From positions 1-64,000 of the forward strand of contig LNFI01000027.1 of NCBI GenBank assembly GCA_001464615.1: a stretch of DNA of 64,000 nt. The letters run 5' to 3'. The notes beneath the pieces are model-generated. The model saw only the letters and a program-made list of their open reading frames with translations, ran no database searches and had not been told where the DNA came from. This DNA is from Sphingomonadales bacterium Ga0077557 (GTDB taxonomy: Bacteria; Pseudomonadota; Alphaproteobacteria; Sphingomonadales; Sphingomonadaceae). Shown in pieces: positions 53,875 to 61,922 of the stretch. Numbering within the stretch: the stretch's first letter is position 1; each line of letters begins with the position of its first letter. The position numbers and the translations under genes were made by a program.

Positions 53875-53884
53875 CACCCGGCGA

Positions 53885-55087
53885 TTAGACGAGCCGAGTC
53901 TTGATCACCGGGTGCGATTCGATCGTGCGGTGGACGGGGCATTTGTCAGCGATCACCAGCAACCGCGCGCGCTGCGCCTCGCTTAAATTGCCGCTCAGCG
54001 TAATCGCGCGCTCGATCACTTCGATCTTGGGGCGGCCCTCGCCGGTCGCCAGGCAGTCCTCCGAATGGCAGCGGCTATGGCTGAGCGATACCGACACCCC
54101 GTCGAGCGGGATTTTTTCCCGATCGGCGACGAGCTTGATGGTCATCGCGGTGCAGGTCCCCAGCCCCGACAGCAGCAGATCATAGGGCGTCGGCCCAAGA
54201 TCCGCCCCCCCTGCCTTAATCGGCTCATCGGCAAGGAAGCTGTGGCCTGATGAATCGACAATCGAGGTGAATTTGGCCTCAGTGGACGTCACCCGAACAT
54301 GCCCTTCATCTGGCGCATCACGGGCAAGTGGCGGCAGCAAATAAGGTTCGACCCAGGCCGAAATCATTGCGGCGGCATAGGCAGCCGGCCCCGCCTGGGT
54401 AAGCAGGTGATCCGCACCATCGAGCGAGATAAAGCTTTTCGGATGTTTGGCGGCGGTGAAAATCTCGCCGGCATTTTCAATCCCCACGGTCGCGTCGGTC
54501 GGGGCGTGCATGACGAGCAGGGCGCGCTTCAGCCGCGCCAGGCGCCCGGCCTGATCATGCCCCTCAACAGCATCCAGAAACGCACTTGAAACCTCAAACG
54601 GGCGGCCGCCAATTGTGATTTCGGCTTGCCCTTCGGCACGCACCCGCGCGACCTGATCGCCCAATTGGTGGAGGACATGCGCCGGATCAAACGGCGCGCC
54701 GATCGTCACGACTGCCGTCGTTTCCGGGATTTGCTCAGCGGCGGCGATCACCGCTGCACCCCCCAGCGAATGGCCAACCAGAATCGCGGGCGCGCCAACA
54801 TTGTCCCGCAAATAGCCCGCTGCTGCCACCAGATCACCGACATTGGCCGCAAAATGGCTGTCAGCGAAGTGACCCTCGCTTTTGCCAAGCCCGGTGAAAT
54901 CAAACGCCAGCGTGGCGATGCCGTGTGCCGCCAGCGCAACGCTGATCCGGCGCGCGCCGTGGCTGTTGGATGTGCAAGTGAAGCAATGCGCAAAAAGGGC
55001 GACGGCACGGACCCGGCCCGGCGGCATTTCCAGCCGCCCGACAAGCCGATTGCCGGCGGCATTGCTGAATTCCACGTCGCGCCGCAT
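53885..55087 (-). CDS. Alpha/beta hydrolase fused to OsmC-family peroxidase-like domain
   Basis: A 400-residue two-domain protein. The N-terminal hydrolase (about 1-250) has the nucleophile elbow VGHSLGGAA, an acid in HAPTDATVG and His in GADHLLTQ. The C-terminal OsmC/Ohr-like domain (about 265-400) has reactive Cys residues in LGTCTAMTIKLVAD and DKCPVHRTIE. Such fusions are known in proteobacteria. A role in handling reactive esters or organic hydroperoxides is likely, but the joint substrate is unknown. It is divergent from the SDR gene. Confidence 0.92.
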   Translation of the reverse strand: MRRDVEFSNAAGNRLVGRLEMPPGRVRAVALFAHCFTCTSNSHGARRISVALAAHGIATLAFDFTGLGKSEGHFADSHFAANVGDLVAAAGYLRDNVGAPAILVGHSLGGAAVIAAAEQIPETTAVVTIGAPFDPAHVLHQLGDQVARVRAEGQAEITIGGRPFEVSSAFLDAVEGHDQAGRLARLKRALLVMHAPTDATVGIENAGEIFTAAKHPKSFISLDGADHLLTQAGPAAYAAAMISAWVEPYLLPPLARDAPDEGHVRVTSTEAKFTSIVDSSGHSFLADEPIKAGGADLGPTPYDLLLSGLGTCTAMTIKLVADREKIPLDGVSVSLSHSRCHSEDCLATGEGRPKIEVIERAITLSGNLSEAQRARLLVIADKCPVHRTIESHPVIKTRLV

Positions 55088-55152
55088 CCGCCTTCTCCCT
55101 AATCAGTTATCCTGCCACTATAGTATTTGGGCACAGCAAGTGGAGCAGCAAG

Positions 55153-55941
55153 ATGGCGGATATGGCACTGGTCACCGGCGCGTCCGCCGGGCTGGGCGTG
55201 CATTTTGCGCTGGCGCTGGCGGCGCAAGGGCATGATGTGATCCTGACAGCACGGCGCAGCGACCGGCTCGATCAGCTCGCCCAGCAAATCCGCGACCGCT
55301 TTGGGACGCAGGCGCACGTCATCCCCGCCAATCTTGCCCAGCCAGGTGCGGTTGCCGGGCTGATGGCGGATATCGCCAAACAAGGCCTGGCGGTGAACCT
55401 GCTGGTCAACAATGCCGGCTTTGGCGCGCGCGGTGATTTCGCGGCGCTGGATGGTGCGGCGCAGGCTGAAATGATCGATGTGAATTGCCGGGCGCTGATC
55501 GAGCTCTGCCACGCGGTGCTGCCCGGCATGCTGCAGATGCGGCGCGGTGGGATATTGAACGTCGCCTCTACTGCCGCCTTTCAGCCTGGGCCGTGGATGG
55601 CGGTCTATTATGCGTCCAAGGCGTTTGTGCTGAGCTTTTCCGAAGCGCTGCATGAAGAGGTCAAGCCACATGGCGTGCATGTCACGGCCTTGTGTCCCGG
55701 GCCGACGCGGACAGAATTTTTCGAAGCGGCAGCAATGGAAGATGTCTTCTTCCGGCGCTTCGCCACGGCGCCCGAGCCAGTGGTGCGCGATGGCCTGGCC
55801 GCGTTGAAGGCCAATCGCCCGGTCGTAATTCCGGGTTTGATGAACAGGGTGATGGCAAGTGCAACCCGTTTCACGCCGCGCTGGGTAACGCGCAAGGCGG
55901 CAGGTGCCGTGCAGCGCGGACGGACCCACAGCGAAGGTTAA
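55153..55941 (+). CDS. Short-chain dehydrogenase/reductase
   Basis: A 262-residue classical SDR. It shows the cofactor motif TGASAGLGVHFA, NNAGFGARG, the catalytic Ser in LNVASTAAFQPGPWM and Y-x-x-x-K in YYASKAFVLSFSEAL. ARRSDRLD after the second strand suggests NADP(H). The PGPTRTEFF box is typical of the DltE/YqjQ-like subgroup. Substrate unknown. It overlaps the convergent PP2C gene by four bases. Confidence 0.93.
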   Translation: MADMALVTGASAGLGVHFALALAAQGHDVILTARRSDRLDQLAQQIRDRFGTQAHVIPANLAQPGAVAGLMADIAKQGLAVNLLVNNAGFGARGDFAALDGAAQAEMIDVNCRALIELCHAVLPGMLQMRRGGILNVASTAAFQPGPWMAVYYASKAFVLSFSEALHEEVKPHGVHVTALCPGPTRTEFFEAAAMEDVFFRRFATAPEPVVRDGLAALKANRPVVIPGLMNRVMASATRFTPRWVTRKAAGAVQRGRTHSEG

Positions 55942-56759
55942 GCGACGACCCGCACCCAGAGCGCCGAGGCATCATCCGAGATTTTGTACCGCGGAAAGCG
56001 GACGCATTCGGCATCGCCCGCTTCGATCGCGCGCAATTTGGTGGCAAGTGGGGCCAGCCCTTCTGCCGCCACCGCCGCCATCAATGCCGCCTCGTCCATC
56101 GCCCCATAGCCATCCACCAGCGCGGCAAAGCCGTCCGTCATCAGCAATAATTCGTCCCCCACGGCAACGGGGACGATGGCCAGGTTGACCATGTCCGCGC
56201 CTTCCGGTTCGACGCCAAGAACTTGCCGCCCTGGGCGTTCGCGCGAGGTCCGAAGGCTGTCGATGATCGACGCTGGCCGGGGTTTTTGGGCAAGCTCATG
56301 CCCGGCATGGCGGGCGGCACGAGCCGATTCGTCACCCCGTTCGGCTGGCGGACCAATCCGCTCAACCAGCGTGCCGCGCCGGATCAGCACTGAGCAGTCA
56401 CCGAGCCAGCCAAGCTCCAGCCCCTCGGCCGTCACCCGCGCGACCAGAAAGGCGGCACTCGGCAATTCCCAGCGCGACGCCGGTGCCCGCGTGCACACCG
56501 CATCAAAACGCCGCGACAGCCGCGCAAACACACCCTTGCACACGGCCATCAACGGGGCATCGCCAGCAGCTGCAAAGGCAGCATTGGCCTCCATCGCAAT
56601 CCAGGCAGCACCGCCCCGGCTGCCCAGCAATCCCGGATCGCCAAGATCGGTCGCGCCATCGATTACCCAGGCGAGCGCATCGCCGGTGCCAACGCGATCG
56701 TCATTGGGGACACTGGACTCGCCCGCCAGACTGATCGACTGAAGAAGATCAAACCGCAT
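55938..56759 (-). CDS. PP2C-type protein phosphatase
   Basis: A 273-residue metal-dependent Ser/Thr phosphatase-like protein. Motifs VIDGATDLGD (near 32), LGDCSVLI, LMTDGFAALVDGYG and SDDASALWV carry the Asp residues that bind two metal ions. No membrane or kinase domain is attached. The start follows the bkd E2 stop by 33 bases on the same strand, so it could be a late gene of the bkd transcript and might act on a phosphorylated E1, but that is speculation. Confidence 0.88.
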   Translation of the reverse strand: MRFDLLQSISLAGESSVPNDDRVGTGDALAWVIDGATDLGDPGLLGSRGGAAWIAMEANAAFAAAGDAPLMAVCKGVFARLSRRFDAVCTRAPASRWELPSAAFLVARVTAEGLELGWLGDCSVLIRRGTLVERIGPPAERGDESARAARHAGHELAQKPRPASIIDSLRTSRERPGRQVLGVEPEGADMVNLAIVPVAVGDELLLMTDGFAALVDGYGAMDEAALMAAVAAEGLAPLATKLRAIEAGDAECVRFPRYKISDDASALWVRVVA

Positions 56760-56791
56760 CGCATCACCTTAGCCGCGGGATGTGACGAATT

Positions 56792-58117
56792 TCAGTCGGC
56801 GAACAACAACACTGGCGTTTCGAGATATTTCTTCAGCAATTGCACGAAGCTCGCTGCGTCCCAGCCATCGACGACGCGGTGATCGCAGCTGATCGACAGG
56901 TTCATCAGTTTCGCACGGACGATCTCATCGCCGACAAACACCGGCCGCTCGACGATCTTGTTGGGGCCAATGATCGCGACTTCGGGCCGGTTGATGACGG
57001 GTGTCGTGGCAATCCCGCCAAGTGGGCCGAGTGAGGTGATGGTGAGCGTCGATCCCGACAATTCCTCTACCTTGGCCTTGCCCGTGCGCGCAGCCTCAGC
57101 CAGGCGACCGATCTCGCTCGCCAATTGCCAGACATTCCTGTCCTGCGCATCGCGGATCACCGGGACCATCAGGCCGGCGGGGGTCTGCGTCGCCATGCCG
57201 AGATGGACTGCGCCGTGGCGGGTAACCACCCCGCCCTCATCGTCATAGCGCGCGTTGATCATCGGGAAATCGGGGATCGCTTTGCAGATGGCCGCGATCA
57301 GCAGCGGCAGCATAGTGAGTTTGGGGCGAGCACCGCGATTGTCGTTCAGGTCGGCGCGCATCGCTTCAAGCGCGGTGACGTCGATTTCATCGACATAGGT
57401 GAAGTGCGGGATGTGGCGCTTCGCCGCCTGCATATTCTCGGCGATCTTGCGGCGCATGCCGATCACCTTGATCGGTTCGTCAGCGCGGGCGCGGCTGGCG
57501 CGCGGCGCGTGATAGCCCTCGCCCGATCCATAGCGCAGATAGGCGTCGAGGTCAGCATGGCGGACGCGGTCGCTGTCAGTCTTCACGTCGGCCAGATCGA
57601 TGCCGAGATCGGCAGCACGCGCACGGACGGCGGGCGAGGCGAGGATTTTCTCCACTCCCCTCCCGCTTGCGGGAGGGGTTGGAGGTGGGAGCGCGGTTTT
57701 GGCAGGCGATGACTGCGTTTGTGGCACGGGCCCACCCCCGTCCCCTCCCGCAAGCACCCCAGGATTCTCAGCACCATATTGCTCGGCGACCTCGGTCTGC
57801 TCGGCACTTGGCGGGGCCGCCTTTAGCTCGGTGGTGACGGGCGCGAGCGCCGGCGCCTCTTCCGCCGACAAATCCCCCTCGGTTTCGATCACCACCAAAG
57901 CCGCACCAATCGACACCTGATCCCCGACTTCACCCGCCAGCTCGACCACCACGCCTGACACGGGCGATTCCATCTCGACGGTCGCCTTGTCGGTCATCAT
58001 GTCAGCGATCTGCTGATCTTCTTCGATCCGGTCGCCAACAGCGACGTGCCAGGCGACGATTTCGGCTTCCGAAATGCCTTCGCCGATATCGGGCAATTTG
58101 AAGGTGAAGCGAGCCAT
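56792..58117 (-). CDS. bkdB: Branched-chain 2-oxoacid dehydrogenase E2 (dihydrolipoyl acyltransferase)
   Basis: A 441-residue E2. One lipoyl domain (1-80) with K44 in MTDKATVEM, a linker, a peripheral-subunit-binding domain (about 158-195, ILASPAVRARAADLGIDL) and the catalytic core (about 215-441) with CDHRVVDG. E1b stop and E2 start overlap (TAATG). Residues about 121-154 of the linker (VLAGGDGGG...PPTPPASGRG) are coded by an inserted palindromic repeat. The E2 carries the acyl group from E1 to CoA in valine, leucine and isoleucine breakdown. Confidence 0.93.
   Translation of the reverse strand: MARFTFKLPDIGEGISEAEIVAWHVAVGDRIEEDQQIADMMTDKATVEMESPVSGVVVELAGEVGDQVSIGAALVVIETEGDLSAEEAPALAPVTTELKAAPPSAEQTEVAEQYGAENPGVLAGGDGGGPVPQTQSSPAKTALPPPTPPASGRGVEKILASPAVRARAADLGIDLADVKTDSDRVRHADLDAYLRYGSGEGYHAPRASRARADEPIKVIGMRRKIAENMQAAKRHIPHFTYVDEIDVTALEAMRADLNDNRGARPKLTMLPLLIAAICKAIPDFPMINARYDDEGGVVTRHGAVHLGMATQTPAGLMVPVIRDAQDRNVWQLASEIGRLAEAARTGKAKVEELSGSTLTITSLGPLGGIATTPVINRPEVAIIGPNKIVERPVFVGDEIVRAKLMNLSISCDHRVVDGWDAASFVQLLKKYLETPVLLFAD
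57656..57755. repeat. Palindromic repeat inside the E2 coding sequence
   Basis: Inverted arms at 57666-57689 (CTTGCGGGAGGGG start) and 57731-57754 are about 80% complementary around a 41-base centre, with an additional small hairpin CCCCTCCCGCTTGCGGGAGGGG region at 57657-57678. The same type of G/C-rich palindrome is usually intergenic in sphingomonads. Here it is read through in frame in the flexible linker of E2. Confidence 0.85.
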
Positions 58118-59145
58118 TATGCGTCCTTCATGATCTTTTTGAGTGCCTCGCCGATCCGGACCGGCCCAGGGAAATAGGCCCATTCCAGGCTATGCGGATA
58201 AGGCGTGTCGAATCCGGTGACGCGCTCGATCGGCGCTTCCAGGTGATAGAAGCAGCGCTCCTGCACTAGGGCCGAAAGTTCCGCGCCAAAACCGCTGGTC
58301 CGTGTCGCTTCATGCACGATCATGCAGCGGCCGGTTTTCTTGACTGATGCCTCGATCGTCTCAATGTCGAGCGGGACGAGGGTGCGCAGGTCAATCACTT
58401 CGGCGTCGACCCCCGCCTCGACCATCACCGCCAGCGCGACATGGACCATCGTGCCATAGGCAAGCACCGTCAGTGCCTCACCGCTGCGCACAACCTTCGC
58501 CTTGCCGAGCTCGATCTTGTAATAGCCGGTCGGCACCTCGCCTGCGGGATGTTGCGACCAGTTCTGCGTCGGCTTGTCCCAATGGCCGTCGAACGGGCCA
58601 TTATAGATGCGTTTGGGTTCGAAGAAGATCGTTGGATCATTATCCTCGATTGCCGCGATCAGCAGCCCCTTGGCATCATAGGGCGTTGACGGAATCACCG
58701 TCTTCACACCGGAGATATGGGTGAAAATGCCCTCGGGGCTCTGGCTGTGCGTCTGGCCACCGAAGATCCCGCCACCAAAAGGAGAGCGAACCGTAATCGG
58801 CGCGGTGAACTCGCCCGCCGAGCGATAGCGCAGCCGCGCCGCCTCGCTCACCAACTGGTCGAGCGCTGGGTAGATATAATCAGCGAACTGGATTTCGGGG
58901 ACCGGGCGCAGGCCATACGCCCCCATGCCAACCGCGACACCAATGATGCCGCATTCGCTGATCGGCGTATCGAACACGCGGCGCGTGCCATATTTCGCCT
59001 GCAGGCCAGCGGTCGCCCGGAACACACCGCCGAAATAGCCGACATCCTCCCCCATCACGACAATATCGGGGTCGCGATCCATCATCACATCCATCGCGGA
59101 GTTGATCGCTTGGATCATGTTCATGCGCGTGGTGGATTCGGTCAT
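58117..59145 (-). CDS. bkdA2: Branched-chain 2-oxoacid dehydrogenase E1 beta subunit
   Basis: A 342-residue transketolase-like subunit. MNMIQAINSAMDVMM, VMGEDVGYFGGVFRAT and GGQTHSQSPEG are typical of the BCKDH E1 beta. The longest open frame starts at 59214, but its first 23 residues are translated repeat DNA (MRAEAQRRGEKDF...). The ATG at 59143-59145 is therefore preferred. It forms the E1 heterotetramer with the alpha subunit encoded upstream. Confidence 0.93.
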   Translation of the reverse strand: MTESTTRMNMIQAINSAMDVMMDRDPDIVVMGEDVGYFGGVFRATAGLQAKYGTRRVFDTPISECGIIGVAVGMGAYGLRPVPEIQFADYIYPALDQLVSEAARLRYRSAGEFTAPITVRSPFGGGIFGGQTHSQSPEGIFTHISGVKTVIPSTPYDAKGLLIAAIEDNDPTIFFEPKRIYNGPFDGHWDKPTQNWSQHPAGEVPTGYYKIELGKAKVVRSGEALTVLAYGTMVHVALAVMVEAGVDAEVIDLRTLVPLDIETIEASVKKTGRCMIVHEATRTSGFGAELSALVQERCFYHLEAPIERVTGFDTPYPHSLEWAYFPGPVRIGEALKKIMKDA

Positions 59146-59180
59146 GACGAGACACCCACCGCGCCAGCGGCCCCAAAAAT

Positions 59181-59262
59181 CTTTTTCTCCGCGCCTCTGT
59201 GCCTCCGCGCGCACAAAAAGCAGGTTGGTTCGCGCGGAGGCGCGGAGCCGCGGAGGAAGAAG
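59181..59262. repeat. Palindromic repeat between the E1 alpha and E1 beta genes
   Basis: Arms 59181-59211 (CTTTTTCTCCGCGCCTCTG...) and 59231-59262 are imperfect inverted copies rich in CTCCGCG/CGCGGAG. It fills most of the 160-base gap between the two E1 genes, which in most bkd operons is very short. A stable hairpin here could alter the ratio of the two subunits. Confidence 0.8.
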
Positions 59263-59305
59263 TCAAAAAAGTGCTTTGCGGCTGCGCCGCCGAGAAAAGC
59301 GCTGC

Positions 59306-60592
59306 TCACTTCAGTGCCCATGGTCGGCCACTTGCCGTTTCCTCGGCGATCATCTGCGCCTGCTGCTCGCGCAGATGCCAGGGCATTTCTTCGAACACGC
59401 CATCGAAAAGGCCTTCGAGCGGCTGGTGCAGGCCGTGGCCCAGAATGCCGTTCTTTTCGGCTTCCTTCTGCGCGGCCTTTACCGTCTCGGCCAGTTCAAG
59501 GTCTTGCGCGGCGTGCCGCTCCTCATCCCATTCGCCAATCGCGATCAAATGGTCCTTCAGCCGCTTGACCGGATCACCCAATGGCCAGGCGGTCGGTTCC
59601 CCTGCCGAGCGATACTGGCCAGGATCGTCCGACGTCGAATGCCCTTCGGCACGATAGGTGAAATGCTCGATCAGCGTTGGCCCCTGATTGGTGCGCGCGC
59701 GCTCTGCCGCCCATAGGGTTGCGGCGTACACGGCAAGCGCGTCATTGCCATCGACGCGCAAGCCCGCAATGCCATAGCCCACCGCGCGCGCCGCAAAGGT
59801 CGTCGATTCCGCCCCGGCAAAGCCCGAAAAGCTGCTGATCGCCCATTGGTTATTGACGATGTTGAAGATCACTGGCGCACGGTAGACGCTGGCAAAGGTG
59901 CAGGCAGAGTGAAAATCGCCCTCCGCCGTCGATCCCTCGCCACACCAGGTTGCGGCGATTCGGGTATCGCCCTTGGCCGCACTCGCCATCGCCCAACCGA
60001 CGGCCTGCGGATATTGGGTGGTGAGGTTGCCCGAGATCGAGAAGAACCCCGCTTCCTTCACCGAATACATGATCGGCAGCTGTTTGCCCTGCAACCGATC
60101 ACCCCGGTTCGAATAGATCTGGTTCATCATGTCAACGAGGCTCCAGCCCCGCGCAATCAGCAAGCCCTGCTGCCGATAGGAAGGGAAACACATATCCTCA
60201 TAATCAAGCGCATGCGCGGCGGCGACGGCGATCGCCTCTTCGCCTGTGCATTTCATATAAAAGCTGGTCTTGCCCTGCCGCTGGGCGCGAAACATGCGTT
60301 CGTCGAACGCGCGGACCAGCGCCATGCTGCGCAGCATACGGCGCAGCATATCGGGTGACAATTTGGGATCCCAGGGGCCAACCGCTTGCCCGTCATCATC
60401 GAGCACGCGGATCAGCGTATAGGAAAGCTCCGTGAAGCTATCGGGCCGCGCCGCGGTATCGGGGCGCGCCGCGCTGCCCGCTGGCGGCACATCGACATGG
60501 ACAAAATCCACCGCATCCCCCGGCCGGAACTTTGGTTCGGGCACGTGCAGCGAAAGCGGTTGCAAATTGGCGCGCGGCGGATCGCCAGACAT
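59306..60592 (-). CDS. bkdA1: Branched-chain 2-oxoacid dehydrogenase E1 alpha subunit
   Basis: A 428-residue thiamine-diphosphate enzyme. The cofactor motif is GEGSTAEGDFHSACTFA...NNQWAIS (near 215-245), and YRAEGHSTSDDP is the phosphorylation-loop region of the BCKDH family. An N-terminal extension with PEPKFRPGDAVDFVHV and Pro/Ala-rich residues is typical of proteobacterial forms. First gene of the bkdA1-bkdA2-bkdB set; E3 is not in the window. Confidence 0.94.
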   Translation of the reverse strand: MSGDPPRANLQPLSLHVPEPKFRPGDAVDFVHVDVPPAGSAARPDTAARPDSFTELSYTLIRVLDDDGQAVGPWDPKLSPDMLRRMLRSMALVRAFDERMFRAQRQGKTSFYMKCTGEEAIAVAAAHALDYEDMCFPSYRQQGLLIARGWSLVDMMNQIYSNRGDRLQGKQLPIMYSVKEAGFFSISGNLTTQYPQAVGWAMASAAKGDTRIAATWCGEGSTAEGDFHSACTFASVYRAPVIFNIVNNQWAISSFSGFAGAESTTFAARAVGYGIAGLRVDGNDALAVYAATLWAAERARTNQGPTLIEHFTYRAEGHSTSDDPGQYRSAGEPTAWPLGDPVKRLKDHLIAIGEWDEERHAAQDLELAETVKAAQKEAEKNGILGHGLHQPLEGLFDGVFEEMPWHLREQQAQMIAEETASGRPWALK

Positions 60593-60604
60593 GGTCTCTC
60601 CAAT

Positions 60605-60632
60605 GCGAGTTCCCAGACAGTCCGGGACTCGC
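60605..60632. promoter_or_regulatory. Dyad upstream of the bkd operon
   Basis: An imperfect 28-base inverted repeat with arms GCGAGTTCCCAGAC and GTCCGGGACTCGC lies 13-40 bases before the E1 alpha ATG. A TATAAC-like -10 lies further upstream on the minus strand. It could be an operator or a leader hairpin; no bkd regulator gene is nearby. Confidence 0.4.
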
Positions 60633-60676
60633 TTATTGGCACCTTGTTATAAAATTTCAACAGCAATGGCGAGGGG

Positions 60677-61582
60677 TCAGCGACCACCAAATGCCGCAAT
60701 AGCTGCCCGCGCGATGGGTTCACCCCATTCCTGGACAAAATGACCCCCGTCCTCAATAATCATCGGTTCAGGACACCCCTTAATCTGCTTGCGCAGCGCC
60801 TCCATCTGGACGGGCCCCAACACCGGATCAGCCGCACCGACCGCCATGAAGCTTTGCCCGTTCCAGCGCTGCGACCAGAATTCGCTTGCCGCCCTGCCGA
60901 TCGCCGCGCCCGGCATATCACGCTCAATCGGCACCAATGCCGGGAAAATCTGTGCCCCCGCTTTGTAACTCGCATCGGGATAGGGCGCGTCATAAGCAGC
61001 GATCTCCGCTGCGGTCAGGTGCGGGGTGCCGCGTGCAATCAGCGCGCCGATCGGCAAATCAGGGGTCGACATCGCATAGGTTTTCCACATCATGAAGCCT
61101 GGACCCGGAGGCGCGCCGGTGCCGATGCCGGTATTCATCACGATCAGCCGATCGATCCGTTCGGCCATGCCCGGCGCGACCGGCAAGGTCAGCCCGATCA
61201 GCCCGCCCCAATCCTGCACCACCAGCGTAACATGCTTTAGGTCGAGCCGTTCGATCAGCGCGATCAACCAATTGCGGTGGAAATCAAAGCTGTAATCTTC
61301 CTGGCGCACCGGCTTGTCGGAGCGGCCAAAGCCCAGAAAATCGGGGCAGATCACCCGCGCGCCGGTTTCCAGAAACACCGGGATCATCCGTCGGTAGAGG
61401 AAGCTCCAGCTGGGCTCGCCATGCTGACACAGGAACACCCGGTCTGCATCGGCGGGCCCGGCATCAACATAGGCGCTGCGCAGCCCCTCATATCCCGGCA
61501 GATCATCAACATAATGGACCGGAAAATCGAAATCCGGAATCGCTGCAAAGCGTTCATCTGGGGTGCGCTTGGCTTCGATCAT
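60677..61582 (-). CDS. Haloalkane dehalogenase-like alpha/beta hydrolase
   Basis: A 301-residue alpha/beta hydrolase with the haloalkane dehalogenase layout: HGEPSWSFLYR (E56 near the oxyanion/halide site), nucleophile D124 followed by Trp in VVQDWGGLIG, an Asp in AADPVLG and His281 in GGHFVQEWGE. The Asp nucleophile (not Ser) supports dehalogenase over esterase. Length is that of the family. Start at 61580-61582, with GAGGAC upstream, is preferred to a frame opening at 61660. Substrate halides are not predictable. Confidence 0.87.
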   Translation of the reverse strand: MIEAKRTPDERFAAIPDFDFPVHYVDDLPGYEGLRSAYVDAGPADADRVFLCQHGEPSWSFLYRRMIPVFLETGARVICPDFLGFGRSDKPVRQEDYSFDFHRNWLIALIERLDLKHVTLVVQDWGGLIGLTLPVAPGMAERIDRLIVMNTGIGTGAPPGPGFMMWKTYAMSTPDLPIGALIARGTPHLTAAEIAAYDAPYPDASYKAGAQIFPALVPIERDMPGAAIGRAASEFWSQRWNGQSFMAVGAADPVLGPVQMEALRKQIKGCPEPMIIEDGGHFVQEWGEPIARAAIAAFGGR

Positions 61583-61723
61583 CGCGATAATGTCCTCTAT
61601 TGGCAGGTTATGTGTCAATTTATCACTGAATCTTTGATCGGCAACCGTCAAATCACACACGGCAATCGTCAGGGATCATTAACCCGGATCGTGCATTATG
61701 CTCACCGAGACAGGAGCCGCGAC

Positions 61724-61915
61724 ATGCACATGCAGCCGATCTACCGCACCAAAGCCCGCACCGTTCGCGTTCCCGCTATTGATGCGGTCATCGGCATGGT
61801 CATCCTGGCCGGATCGGCGATGCTGCTGCTCCCGTCGCTGGCGCTCTATTCGGTTTATGTTGCAGCGGCGCTGGTGGCACGCGCGTTTTGGAAAAACCCG
61901 CGCGCCGGCCGCTGA
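61724..61915 (+). CDS. Small membrane protein, 63 residues
   Basis: A short protein with one or two hydrophobic segments (VIGMVILAGSAMLLLPSLALYSVYVAAALVAR) and a basic C-terminus. GGAG at 61712-61715 is eight bases before the ATG. Codon use is normal for this genome. Family not recognised. It lies alone between two leftward genes. Confidence 0.6.
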   Translation: MHMQPIYRTKARTVRVPAIDAVIGMVILAGSAMLLLPSLALYSVYVAAALVARAFWKNPRAGR

Positions 61916-61922
61916 GCGCCGA

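Noticed and set aside
57230..57260. Another GTAACC within the E2 gene as an ECF promoter
   Set aside because: No CGAA at the 16-base spacing, and it lies inside coding sequence.
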